Source: Pseudevernia furfuracea
Taxonomy: Eukaryota; Ascomycota; Lecanoromycetes; Lecanorales; Parmeliaceae
NCBI GenBank assembly: GCA_022315425.1
Contig: JAIUPT010000019.1
Coordinates: 62,001-126,000 of the forward strand
Direction of reading: 5' to 3'
DNA: 64,000 bases
Below are positions 44,901 through 55,078 of this stretch, one piece after another. The translations under genes were made by a program, and so were the position numbers. Position 1 is the stretch's first letter; each line of letters begins with the position of its first letter. The notes under the pieces were generated by a model. It worked only from the letters and a program-made list of their open reading frames with translations. It was not told the DNA's origin and made no database searches.

Positions 44901-45783
44901 GGAGGTGCTGAAGGGTCGTACATCTCTGGCCGTACGACACTTTTGTGAGATGCTGGTAACTCTGAAAAGCAGACCACATCACCGTACACTTCAGCGATCC
45001 GAGACTGACGGCGTCGACAACTCGCCTTTTCATCTACCCATCCTGCCATCATTGCGGAATGGCTGCTTTCCGATGATTGTGAATTGGAGCCAGGTGATTC
45101 AAACCTTTGGTTATCAGTGCCTGTACCAAGTTCCTCTAGGTATGTTTGACGCTGGTACTCATCCATGAGTACCTTGCTCTGCAGTTCGGCTTTTTTCAGA
45201 CAGATCGGTTAGTATTTGAATACTCAGATTAAGGAAGAAGCTGAAAACCTACTTTGTCTTTTCAAAGATCGTCTACCACCAAACCAATTGAAAAAGCTAG
45301 CAGCCTGGTGCAACTTGGGTTTCCGAATAATCTCGCATCCTTTGTTGCATTCTAGAAAACGTTCGGGGCGCTTATGATACGGACACCAGTACCAGGCGTT
45401 CGAAAGACAAGGGCAGTCGAAGACGTGGCGAATCGTCAAGATCTTGGTCTCAAAAGTCTTGCGGCACCATATCATAGGGCACATCTTGAGCTCGTCATCC
45501 TCTATGCCTGAGTCATAAGGACGATAATTATTGACCCAGTCGAGAAAATTCCATTGACATCCGTGTTCCGAGAGAGATCCTAGGATCTTCCTACTGACAC
45601 CGTCATGGACGTGAGGTTTCAAGCTGAAGCAAAAGGGTCAACGCATATTCCGTCTGGGACTGAACGAGGAAAGACTCACGCACAAGGGACTTCGCGAACA
45701 GAGATAGGTGTCGTGCCACTGATGGTCAGCGGTAGCCCAAACGTGCGCCTAGAAATATTTCTGTCAATGATGTGCGAGAACAT
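41937..45783 (-). CDS. large zinc-finger protein, putative transcriptional regulator
   Basis: Five exons join in frame to 1,204 residues: 45783-45680, 45623-45253, 45189-43072, 43014-42773 and 42716-41937. The N-terminal region has a Cys/His cluster, CPMIWCRKTF then RHVFDCPCLSNAWYWCPYHK, as in fungal proteins with an atypical C2H2-like module. The long middle is Ser/Pro-rich and disordered, then comes a conserved helical block (residues about 700-830, with WHAFFNEALQWQHAIADKED). Near the C-terminus a second zinc-finger region follows: CRACSIEFKG, NYRRHLRTSRRH, and CPLPECREKGPMRTDNLGPH ending HNVH. Splices restore frame at DRFEEADIGE and SGRWSSESPE. A nuclear DNA- or RNA-binding role is inferred. 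The start at 45783 is the first ATG that joins, and upstream exons cannot be excluded. Confidence 0.75.
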
Positions 45784-46004
45784 GTAGATAGATGCCCACT
45801 CACGCGCAAGACAATGAGCAAACAGAACCAGGAGTTGTACCACACATTGCAAATGGTGTGATTGGTGTGATAGTGTTCGTCTGGACCTCTTTCCAAGGTC
45901 TCCGAGATTTTATGAAAAGGTTCACTATCTGTGTCGAGCAACGAGAGAGTGTTGAAAGAAGACAAAAGGCTATGAGTGAGGTGGAGCAGACACAAATGAG
46001 GGAT
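45784..46004. other. upstream region of the zinc-finger gene
   Basis: A minus-strand frame runs 45995-45726 across the proposed start, so an additional 5' exon or alternative start here is possible. No motif supports it. Confidence 0.3.
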
Positions 46005-46170
46005 TTAAGGTCTCTGACATTGCTTCACACTAGGAGCTTTCCCGTAGGGAGGCAACTCCATGGGGTAGAGCAGACCTAGATTAGGAATTTGGGACCTTTG
46101 ACGTTGCTCCACACTAGGAGCTTCCCTGTGGGGAGGCAGCTCCGTGGGGTAAGAGCCATGCGGAAATAGA
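46005..46170. repeat. 84-bp tandem repeat, two units
   Basis: CACACTAGGAGCTT recurs at an 84-bp distance (46026 and 46110), with flanking blocks such as GGGAGGCARCTCCRTGGGGTA conserved. Because 84 is a multiple of three, a minus-strand frame stays open over both units and would encode a 28-residue repeat (ELPPHREAPSVEQRQR and ELPPYGKAPSVKQCQR). Confidence 0.75.
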
Positions 46171-48382
46171 TGGTGTATGTAGATCTCAGTATAGGACTTT
46201 GACAACATCGAGACTGTCACCCCGATAGCCGATACGGGAAACAATTTTGAGTGGCAGGTTCTCCAAGGACTGCAGAAATTATGCAAAGAATAACCAATGC
46301 CATGCTGCGTCAATTCGTGGGGAAGGCAACGACCTCGTACAGGCCAGAGCTCGGGTGTATTGAATTGGTGGTGTCCGATGAAAAGTCCTGGCCACTGAGC
46401 CTATCCTATGCAAGTCTCTACCCTCGAGTCTATGACCCAATGAGCGACCTCCTACGTGACCCATTGTGTAACCCAACGTGAACTTTTGGCATGTAGTGTT
46501 TTGAGAATCTCGGGGTCCCCAGACTGTCTAGAAGCCACAAGTCCTAAATTTCCGGACTCGCTCGCTTCTTATGCGGCCAGACGGCCACAGCGGGCAGCCA
46601 CGAGGCATCTCATGCAGCCCATGGTCGCCGCCTAAATTCCCGACGCGGACATTAAACTATTTCCGGCGCGTTTGATAAGAATCCGACTCGATTGATGGAC
46701 TTCTGGAGATGATCCGAAAGAAGGCAATCAGCTAGGGCAACGGGCGATGAGTTTTTTGTTCATATCTGGTACCGGTCTTTATCGTGCAGGTCGTGACGCA
46801 CGTCGTTGAATAGCAACGCCCTGTCTTGCGGTGCGCTACAAGCGAAGGAATTCGGGAACGGACTGAGCGACGCACGATCGAAGGTTCGCCATGGGGATGC
46901 ATGTGCGGTCGGTGAGACCCCTGTCAGTCCTAAATTTCCCAAGCAGTCCTGGACAGTCCTGATATTGTTGGCGGGAACATTAGCCTCGATACTTCGCACG
47001 CGAACCAACCAAATCACGTTCGCATTCCTGTATTAGTATCTGGAAGAGCACAGTGGAGGCCAAGAATTGGCAATCGCAAGTCAGGATGTTGGACGTTCGG
47101 CCGGATGACAACTCACGGTATGAGAGCGCGCGCGTTTGGCGTTGTCGAAAGATCAGGCAGCAGGTTGTGCGGGGAAGTGGGGGGTCGCATGACTAGATAG
47201 ACTTGACTATCGAATTTTGATAGCCTTGCGGCCATGTTTGACTGAGAAAGCAGTGGAAAACGCGGTACCTCATGAGATGAAGAAAGCAGAATGAGCTTCT
47301 TTATTAACGACAGAACCCTTCATTTCCTACGCCGCTTCTGAAGTGCAGGAATGTAAAACATTGAACGCTGTGCCATACCTTGGATGCTTGAGGGTTACAT
47401 CGTCTATGTGGCTTGGTGGTTATAGCCAATTGGAGCAGTATCCGAACCTACCTGCATAGCAAGACGCAGTTATCAGTCCCAATGGGCACACCGAGCGCTT
47501 GAGCGACAACGCTATGCGGCTGAATTCCGGGCTTACATAGACTTACAGAAGAGACAACTAGATGAGATGAAGACTTATTAGATATTCCTTTATCAATTCT
47601 TGTCGTGCAGCGTGCTTTTACATTGCATAATGCGCGGGAATCCACGGATGAACTACGATGAACTACGATGAACTACGATGAACTTAGCGGATGGATGTTT
47701 GGCACTCTTGGCGACGGTAGCTACACCCTGAAAGTCCAGGGTCACAACAAGCACAGAATCCGCTGGTACTTCCTTTCGACTAAAGTTTTCCCTACTAGAT
47801 TACCATGCCATTCTTTCCCTATTTTCATTGAGCTGTAGAACTTCACAAGGTGATTGATTGGAAGGAAGAAATGGAGTGTGTTGCTGGTCGGCCGATGATT
47901 GAACACGTCAGACATGTTTAAAATGACGCAGATATCAAAATGGATCGCGACAAGTCTTGTAAACAAGATAGACAACAAAAATCAACATTATGGTGCTTTC
48001 GTCTGTGAAGTTTGTGCCCTGTATTGATGTGTGAGGTCCCATTGGTCTGGCTTACTGCAAAAGCTGCTCGAGCGGCTGGGGGAATGGGATGTTTATAACA
48101 GAAGTACTATACAGTACAAGAACGGCACACAGGCGCGAAAAACAACCATGCGGCGCCGGAATAATCTTTTCCCCGAGTATGAATGCCAAGACATCCGAAT
48201 ATCTGGCCAGACAAGCCGGTTTTATTATTACACCTTTGCGCCATGTATGACCACAGCTAACGGACTATGCGCCCCTACTCGAAACGAATCCATTGGATCG
48301 AAAGACTTCCTGCCCATGGTTATCCTTGATCCTTCCGATCTTTTGCTTCGGGCAGGCGAAGCCACGAGGCCCCAAGACTACA
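46171..48382. other. gene-poor stretch
   Basis: No gene is recognised over 2.2 kb. A plus-strand frame at 48031-48408 overlaps the ALG5 start and is more likely 5' leader. A 10-bp tandem repeat is listed separately. Confidence 0.4.
47647..47685 (+). repeat. GATGAACTAC tandem repeat, about four units
   Basis: Three exact 10-mers and a fourth ending in TT are seen in a row. Confidence 0.9.
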
Positions 48383-49660
48383 ATGGACTACCTTCGAGAT
48401 GTCCTTAGGACAAGCCAAGGAGTGCCTTTGCCATTGATCATAGCATTGGTTATGTCTACAGTTGTTGGAGTTTGTCTGCTGGTATATTTGCTGAATCGGA
48501 AATTTTAGAAAACTTGCTGATTGGGTATAGTTCTACCTCGCCCTCTTCATTGTCGCCCCCATACCACGCCCTCCCCTTAGATCAGAGAAGACCTACAGGA
48601 CTATCGAGCCTGGCGAGTACTCCGGTGACGCTAGACCACTACCTTGCTGGCAAGACAAATACAACGCACAGAAAGAGGCCGCACGACGCAGAGGGGACTC
48701 CAAGGAGACAGATCTGCAAGTCGAGGAACCCGAGGTCTTCATGTCACTCGTTGTACCAGCGTTCAATGAAGAGGAAAGGCTGGGGATAATGCTGACTGAG
48801 GCCGTGGAATATTTACAACATGCTTACGGCAACGAGGCTCCCAAGACGCAGGCCAATGGCAATCGCGCAAAGCGAAAGGACGCTACGCAGGCAATCTTCA
48901 GTGGCGACGCAGCGTCAAACAACCGTAATCTTCCAGGCTGGGAGATCTTGGTGGTCTCAGACGGCTCCACAGACATGACCATTGACACAGCATTACAATT
49001 TGCAAGAGACTTGGAAGGCAAAAGTGCATCATGTATACGGGTCATAAGTCTAAACGAGAACCGAGGCAAGGGAGGAGCAGTCACACATGGAATGCGACAT
49101 GTGAGAGGGCAATATGTCATTTTTGCTGATGCGGACGGTGCGAGCAAGTTCGAGGATCTGGGCAAGCTTGTCAGGGCATCTAAGAAGATTGAAGATGCTG
49201 AGGGGAGGGGTGTGGCCGTCGGATCTAGAGCGCATCTTGTGGGGAGTGAAGCTGTCGTCAAGGCATGTCGAGCGGATAACAGATGAATCGAGTGGTACTG
49301 ACCACCGTTCTACAGCGCTCATTCCTTCGAAACCTCCTCATGCATTCCTTCCATCTCCTCCTCCGCCTCCTCACGCCTCCTGCCACAGCGGCTATCCGGG
49401 ATACCCAGTGCGGCTTCAAGCTTTTCTCTCGTCCATCACTACCATACATAGTACCATATATGCACTCGGAAGGTTGGATATTCGACGTGGAGATGCTGAT
49501 GCTTGCCGAGTCCGCTGGTATACCGGTTGCGGAAGTACCCATTGGCTGGCAAGAAGTGAAAGGCAGTAAGCTGAATGTGCTCTGGGATAGTCTGGGCATG
49601 GCTTGGGGGCTGGCTGTTCTTCGAGCAGCATGGGGTTTGGGAGTCTACAGGCGCTCGTGA
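48383..49660 (+). CDS. ALG5: dolichyl-phosphate beta-glucosyltransferase
   Basis: The enzyme transfers glucose from UDP-glucose to dolichyl phosphate at the ER membrane, making the donor for the last glucose additions to the N-glycan precursor. The 391 residues come from exons 48383-48481, 48531-49262 and 49316-49660. The N-terminal membrane anchor (PLIIALVMSTVVGVCLL joined to FYLALFIVAP) is followed by the GT2 domain: SLVVPAFNEEERL, WEILVVSDGSTD, NRGKGGAVTHGM, the metal-binding DADG in YVIFADADGASKF, then DTQCGFKLFSR and GWIFDVEMLMLAE. The second intron starts with GC (AAG|GCATGT) and ends CTACAG, a GC-AG intron. An insertion rich in Ala, Asn and Lys (residues about 150-180) separates the first two blocks. 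The gene is intact. Confidence 0.93.
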
Positions 49661-50018
49661 AAAACCGTAGGCTGGGAAAAGTTTAGACGGAACATTGGTA
49701 AAGGACACTCTGAATGGACCTTGGAGTTTGGGAATCGTGGGGAATTATGAAAATGTAAGAGGACATCTGCATCTCAGAAATTTATGATTCAGCGTTTCAT
49801 AGCATGCGGCCTTGCAATTCTACGGTGTCTGTTGACACATGGTCATCTTGATATTCTTGAAAGTGAATACAGCATTAGAGTGTCTCATCACCACCAACGC
49901 ATTCAATCGAATGCAAAAATGCGAATCAAATGCGATCAGCAACCAGAATGCACCCAACGAATTGAGCCCAGCCCAGCCATAGCCACAGTCATAGCCCTTT
50001 ACCGCCCGCAAACAGGGC
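49661..50018. other. convergent 3' intergenic region
   Basis: This is the 3' region of ALG5 facing the 3' end of the hydrolase gene. No additional gene is supported. Confidence 0.5.
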
Positions 50019-51017
50019 TCACCATACCACGGATTGCTGCAACCTGACCTTATCCACCAGATCCAAGGTCTCCTTAATTACAAAGTCCGGATCATCCCTC
50101 TGGATGAAATGGCCGCAGCCCTTCGCAAAGATCGGTCCCTTACTCCTCTCACGATCTGTGATGTGCACGAGACCCTGATTATACTTGTGCCATGTAGGAT
50201 TCATGTACATCATTGACAACCCGATCGGCGTACCCATGGTTCTCAAGCTTTCAGCAGCAAAGGCTTCAAAATCATGTCCGACTACCGTCACCCAAGGTCT
50301 CTCGTTTTGATAGTCCAGCACGGGCCCATCATTGTGAGGCAGCAACTTGGCTAGATTGCGCCTGCTGAGACCCTCTCTATTCACGACATCCGGCCGGAAG
50401 ATAGCTGCGAACTTCGCTCTCTGCTGCCTTAACACCTCGACACTCACATCATCTGGCAGCTCCCGCTTGTCGAACCCTGGCGCATCCGGATCAGGCCAGA
50501 AATCGAAGTTCGAATTCGCCATGATAGAATCCAAAAACAATACTGCAGCCACCGGATGTCTCCTGGCATACAGTCTCGCAATTGCGCAACCAATCGAGTT
50601 AGCCACAAGCACAACCCTTAACTTCTCTCCACTCAGCAACTTCAACCCATTCGAGAAGTGGCTAATAAGATGATGCAGGTCTTCAGCCGCATCCCTACAA
50701 TCATGGCCATGACCCTGCTCCCTCCCTTGATCTAAAGGGTCGCGATCTTCCGTCATTCCAATGCCGTAGCGGTCATAGGCTAGCATTGATGGGAATTCCG
50801 GGGACTCGAGACTTTTGCGCTGGCGGATGATGCCCGATATGACGGGAATCCAGGAGGATTTGTCGGTCATGAGGCCATTAAGGAAGACGACTAGGACTGC
50901 AGGATCGGTGCCAGAGACGTAAGAGCAGGCGATGGAGGCGGTGGGTTTGTGGGGAAGGATCACGGTTGTTGCAGTGATCTCTTTGGGGATGGCGACAGCT
51001 TGGAGAGGTACTGCCAT
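50019..51017 (-). CDS. alpha/beta-hydrolase fold protein
   Basis: This is an intact single-exon gene of 332 residues. Fold markers are in order: oxyanion region VVFLNGLMTDKSSW (about 43-56), AYDRYGIGMTED (about 80-91), nucleophile elbow VLVANSIGCAIARL with Ser at about 141, LFLDSIMAN as the strand after it, and a late GCGHFIQRDDPD supplying His at about 303. The first Gly of the usual GxSxG elbow is Ala here. The family covers esterases, epoxide hydrolases and haloperoxidase-like enzymes, and nothing in the sequence fixes the substrate. There is no signal peptide, so it is likely cytosolic. It is divergently arranged with ATG3 and converges on ALG5. Confidence 0.85.
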   Translation of the reverse strand: MAVPLQAVAIPKEITATTVILPHKPTASIACSYVSGTDPAVLVVFLNGLMTDKSSWIPVISGIIRQRKSLESPEFPSMLAYDRYGIGMTEDRDPLDQGREQGHGHDCRDAAEDLHHLISHFSNGLKLLSGEKLRVVLVANSIGCAIARLYARRHPVAAVLFLDSIMANSNFDFWPDPDAPGFDKRELPDDVSVEVLRQQRAKFAAIFRPDVVNREGLSRRNLAKLLPHNDGPVLDYQNERPWVTVVGHDFEAFAAESLRTMGTPIGLSMMYMNPTWHKYNQGLVHITDRERSKGPIFAKGCGHFIQRDDPDFVIKETLDLVDKVRLQQSVVW

Positions 51018-51497
51018 ATTGAGAGGAATGATTCAGGATTCACTCTTCCAGTAATACATAAATGCCTGTTATTGCGAGAGGGATTCTAGATTGGGAAAAG
51101 CCGAGTCCATTCTCGTGGAAAGAGGATACTTATCAGCTGGCGTAGAGTAATTGGAAGCGTACTCGCCTTCTCACATCAGCAAGAAAAGATAATGTTGGGT
51201 GTGTAAAATACGATTGTAACAGAGCCTTCGATCATCAAGCAGGTGCTCTCTCTCGATCTCTCTCTCTCTCTGTCTCTCTCTTTTTTTCTCCTTTTCTCTC
51301 TCTCTCTCTCATCAGAAACAATGAGAGGTTGTGACAGACTCAAGTCACATGAAAGCGGTCAGGCAACCTTGGCCGCTAATTGAGCAACATTTCCGTCTTA
51401 TCGCCGCCTAACCTCCCCGCCATACTCTACAGGAACACACATCTTGCATAACATCAACAGCAACAAATATCTATTCTTTCAACATACATACACAAAC
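51018..51497. promoter_or_regulatory. shared upstream region with CT microsatellite
   Basis: This is the divergent intergenic space between the hydrolase and ATG3. A (CT)n/T-rich tract runs 51245-51310 on the plus strand. Pyrimidine tracts are frequent in fungal promoters, and this one could influence both genes. Confidence 0.55.
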
Positions 51498-52768
51498 ATG
51501 AACATAATCCACTCTACCCTCGACACCCTCCGCGACCGCTGGGCCCCGATCTCGCACACCTCCACCTTTCGCTCAACTGGCCAAGTGACGCCCGAAGAAT
51601 TCGTACTCGCCGGCGACTACCTCGTCTACAAATTCCCCACCTGGTCCTGGTCCGACGCCTCGACACCTTCCAAGCGTGTCGCTTACCTGCCTCCCACCAA
51701 ACAGTTTCTGATAACGCGCGGCGTGCCATGTCACAGAAGACTCGACGAGAATTTCGCCGGCGATGCTGGGCAGGACGAGGCGATGGTGCAGGATGGCTTT
51801 GCAGCTGGAGGAGAAGGAGGAGGAGGGGCCGGTGGTGAGGATGATGGATGGTTGCGGACGGGCGGGTTGGCTGCGAGTCAAGAAGCGAGGATGAGGGATG
51901 TGAGGACTGTGGATGAGAGCGGTAATGTCGGAGAACGGGAAGAGGAAGAGGAGATTCCGGATATGGAAGACGAAGACGACGACGAAGAGGCTATAATCCG
52001 GGACCCCAAAGCCAGCGGTACTAATGCGTAAGTCCTCACTCTCTTCGCAAACCCCGCAGTGACATGGCCAAGGCAACCCACCATCAGCTGACTCCCTTAA
52101 CTGCGACACAGGCCCCTGCGAACCTACACACTCTACATAACCTACACCCCCTACTACCGGACCCCCCGACTCTACCTATCCGGCTACTCTTCGTCCTTGC
52201 ACCCACTCCCCCCACACCTAATGATGGAAGACATAGTCGGTGACTATGCCGACAAAACTGTAACACTCGAGGACTTTCCCTTTTACGAAAACTCTGTAAA
52301 AATGGCATCTATACACCCGTGCAAACACGCCAGCGTCATGAAAGTGTTACTCGACCGTGCAGACGCGGCGTTGAAGATACGGCTCGAGAAGATGCGAAGA
52401 GGAAATGGCAGTGGAAAAGGAGGGGAAGGGCAGGGGAAGGTGGAGAGCGGGATGGAAGGATTGGTGGAAGACATGAATGCGACACAGATTGCAGACCGGA
52501 GAGGTCACAGCAGTGGGGTAGCTGCCGCAGGCGGGGCGGGAGGAGATGAGTGGGAGGTCTTGCAGCATGAAGGTGGGGTCTCGGAAGAAGACGAGGTGGC
52601 GATTCGGGTGGATCAGTATTTGGTTGTGTTCCTGAAGGTAGGATCTCCACGCCCTTGATCTACCACATCGGGGGTTAAGAGTGGTGGTTTTAAGATGGCT
52701 AACGTCTGCTCTAGTTCATGGCCTCGGTGACGCCAGGAATAGAACACGATTTCACAATGGGAGTCTAG
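51498..52768 (+). CDS. ATG3: autophagy E2-like enzyme Atg3
   Basis: This is the E2-like conjugating enzyme that attaches Atg8 to phosphatidylethanolamine during autophagosome formation. The 369 residues come from exons 51498-52027, 52112-52637 and 52715-52768, with junctions TNAPLRTYTLYITY and FLKFMASVTPGIEH. The start at 51498 gives MNIIHSTLDTLRDRW, the expected amphipathic membrane-binding N-terminus. Other landmarks are PEEFVLAGDYLVYKFPTW, the flexible acidic/Gly-rich region (residues about 95-175), YYRTPRLYLSGY, EDIVGDYADKTVTLEDFPF, the catalytic Cys in ASIHPCKHASVM, the Atg8-related WEVL motif in DEWEVLQHEG, and the C-terminal EHDFTMGV. The Gly/Ser/Lys-rich insertion after the catalytic helix is also seen in other filamentous fungi. 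The gene is intact. Confidence 0.97.
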
Positions 52769-53688
52769 GTTCCAGCGTCCTGCCAGCACTATCATTACTC
52801 GGCAATCAGAGCCGTTTATGATAGACGATCGTCATTATTGCCTGGATGTTATTTAGCGCTCATGAACTCAGGATATGCTCCAACATCATGCACAACAACA
52901 CGCCACTTGAAAATCTTACCCTCCATGTACCAACCGCATCCAACCACCACAATCTCCTCAAACTGAGCAACTCCCCCATACCCGTCACTCAATCATTTCG
53001 TCCCCATCTTCATCTCTATCTCCACCCTCTTCCACGTACATACCCGCTATCCCTATTCCCTTTCCATCCTCCCATTGCCCATTCTTCCACCGCACAAATC
53101 CCCCCCTTCCACACAAGCGGCCAAACCACCACCCCACGCCTTCCCAGAACCCGGAGCCGACAGTCCCCTTACCCCAGCTCGCGTTTCAAAAACACTAACC
53201 ACTGACCAGGGCCCAATAATAGCCGCACAAGCGCTTGGACTGTGAATTGCCCCCCCACTTGGCAAGGGCGACCAGTCGTGGGTTGCTTGGGGCATGAGAT
53301 TTACATTGGGCTGTTATGGCGGGGTTTTGGTTGGATATCAGTTAGATGGATTTCGGCTCGTGAGCTCCGGATAAGTAAGGGTGCGCTTTGCATCATTATT
53401 ATATGCAATCCGCAGCGCATGTAAACTTTCAAATCACATATGTACTCGCTTATTCTTGCTTCTTGCTTCGGATAGGTATTGGGGGGGGGGGTGTTTTTTA
53501 TGGAGAGCGCGCGCGGGGAGATGCTGAGGGAAAAACATAGTATTTGCCACTTTTCCTTGGATTATTGATACTTTTTGTACATGGATACCGTACAAACACT
53601 GGATACGCAATAATAAAATGCTTTGCTTCCCCCAACCTTGCCAGTAAAATCCACCATCCAACCCTATTTCCAACGGAGCACAACCCTC
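52769..53688. other. intergenic, no supported gene
   Basis: A C-rich tract at 52920-53170 keeps frames open by composition. A G-run of 11 lies at about 53481-53491, and GCGCGCGC follows near 53507. No gene is called. Confidence 0.45.
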
Positions 53689-54258
53689 TCACCCCCTCGA
53701 CAGCGGCGTCTCCGGCCCCCGCTGAAGCGGCAAATAAGTAATCGTATAGCTCGGATACCCAACGTCGACCGCTTCCCCCGTCTCGTAATCGTCCGGCAGC
53801 TGCTTAAGATTGACCACGACCTGATTATACGCCAAGCCGCCATAGTTCAAGCCGATCTGATACATGGGGGTGTAAATATTGTCCATGCAGGCGGCATACG
53901 TCGGCTTGGGGGCGCTGCCGTTGTACTGGGGGAGCCAGAAGCCCATGACGCACTCGGAGCCCGGGTCGGTCCAGTTCCACTGGCCGACGGGGGTGGCGGA
54001 GTCGTTGATGGCGGCGCAGGCGTCGAAGATGACGGTGTTGCAGTTGTCCCAGGTGATGTTGAGGCCGGAGCCGTCGTTCATGAGGAGGGCGCCGTAGGCG
54101 GAGGGGGCGGTCACGAGCGTGACGGCGCGGTTGCAGGTGTCGTTGGGGGTGATGGCGTCTTGGACGAGGGGGCCGCAGGGGTCGAAAGCGTGTGTAGGAG
54201 GGAGAATGGCGGCCAGGAGGAAGAGGATGAGGGGTTTGAGAGAGGTAGCATTCCTCAT
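53689..54258 (-). CDS. secreted protein of unknown function
   Basis: This intact single-exon ORF encodes 189 residues with a signal peptide (SLKPLILFLLAAILPPTHA, cleavage probably before FDPCG). The mature part has six cysteines (in DPCGPL, NDTCNRA, NCNTV, DACAAI, SECVMG and AACMDN) and several N-glycosylation sequons such as NIT, NDS and NWT. This pattern suggests a disulfide-stabilised extracellular protein. It has no catalytic motif I recognise and could be an effector-like or cell-surface protein. G/C-rich third positions are consistent with a normally expressed gene. A long opposite-strand frame is its antisense shadow. Confidence 0.75.
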   Translation of the reverse strand: MRNATSLKPLILFLLAAILPPTHAFDPCGPLVQDAITPNDTCNRAVTLVTAPSAYGALLMNDGSGLNITWDNCNTVIFDACAAINDSATPVGQWNWTDPGSECVMGFWLPQYNGSAPKPTYAACMDNIYTPMYQIGLNYGGLAYNQVVVNLKQLPDDYETGEAVDVGYPSYTITYLPLQRGPETPLSRG

Positions 54259-55078
54259 GTTGCTGTGTTTATTTGCATCTGTTCACTGGTATTCGAGACT
54301 GGTGGTGTAGACTGCCAAGGCTGGGTGTTTGAAGATGTAGAGGTAGTGAAAAGTGGAGATGTGCTTTTGGTCTGCGCAAAATAAAAAAGAAGGGACCTCG
54401 GGAGGGCTGACAATAAAAAAGCAGGATCGACATGACTAGGAGTCATACCGTGAGGATTTGTCCACTGAGCATATGGGGGTAAAAGCATCTTACGCCGAGT
54501 GAGCAGAAGTAGTATGCGGAACGCTGTGTATGGTTTGCTTAGAGGCGATCACGCCACCAATGTACGGCGATTATCCTCCGATGGGCGCGCGTATGCAGGA
54601 AGAAGCGATGAAGACTTGAAAACACAGAAACAAATCAACACGTAGTAAATTGAAAGTCTGCCGTTAAGTTCTGATGCGAAACAAGCTTGTTAGACCAAAA
54701 AAGCGCCCTTTAAATGTGATGTACTTTTCACTGGGTTTGGAAGGGGAGACGCGCTGTTCATAGACTATCAGTGAGTGTTTATGCAGTTGTGACACTGGAA
54801 ATTCTGTGGAGGTATGATCGGGAAGACACTCGTAAAGAAAAAGGGATTTGGAAAGATCGGGTGGCAAGAAAGTAATGACAAGGCCCGTGGCACGACTCAT
54901 GCAATGGAATGCCAACGGAGGAATTCTCCGACCTTGAGAACCATAATGGTATCATCAATCTAGCGTGTATAGCCGGGCGATTTGCAACCACTGACTGACA
55001 TTCAACTCCGCATTCGGGACAGGTACCGAAGAGGGAGTTGCGGGTGTAGCTGAGACGGTGCATAGGGATCTTGAGAAA
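54259..55078. other. intergenic, no supported gene
   Basis: Short minus-strand frames at 54664-55063 include SLFGTCPECGVECQSVV but no continuous gene. They might be further 3' debris of the regulator pseudogene to the right. Confidence 0.35.

Noticed and set aside
48031..48408. 125-codon ORF overlapping the ALG5 start
   Set aside because: It is in a different frame from ALG5 and has no domain. It is best read as 5' leader, although a regulatory upstream ORF cannot be excluded.
53623..54384. Long plus-strand ORF of 253 codons
   Set aside because: It is antisense to the secreted protein at 53689-54258, which has a signal peptide, cysteines and sequons. The plus frame is Gly/Val-rich as expected for an antisense shadow of GC-rich codons.
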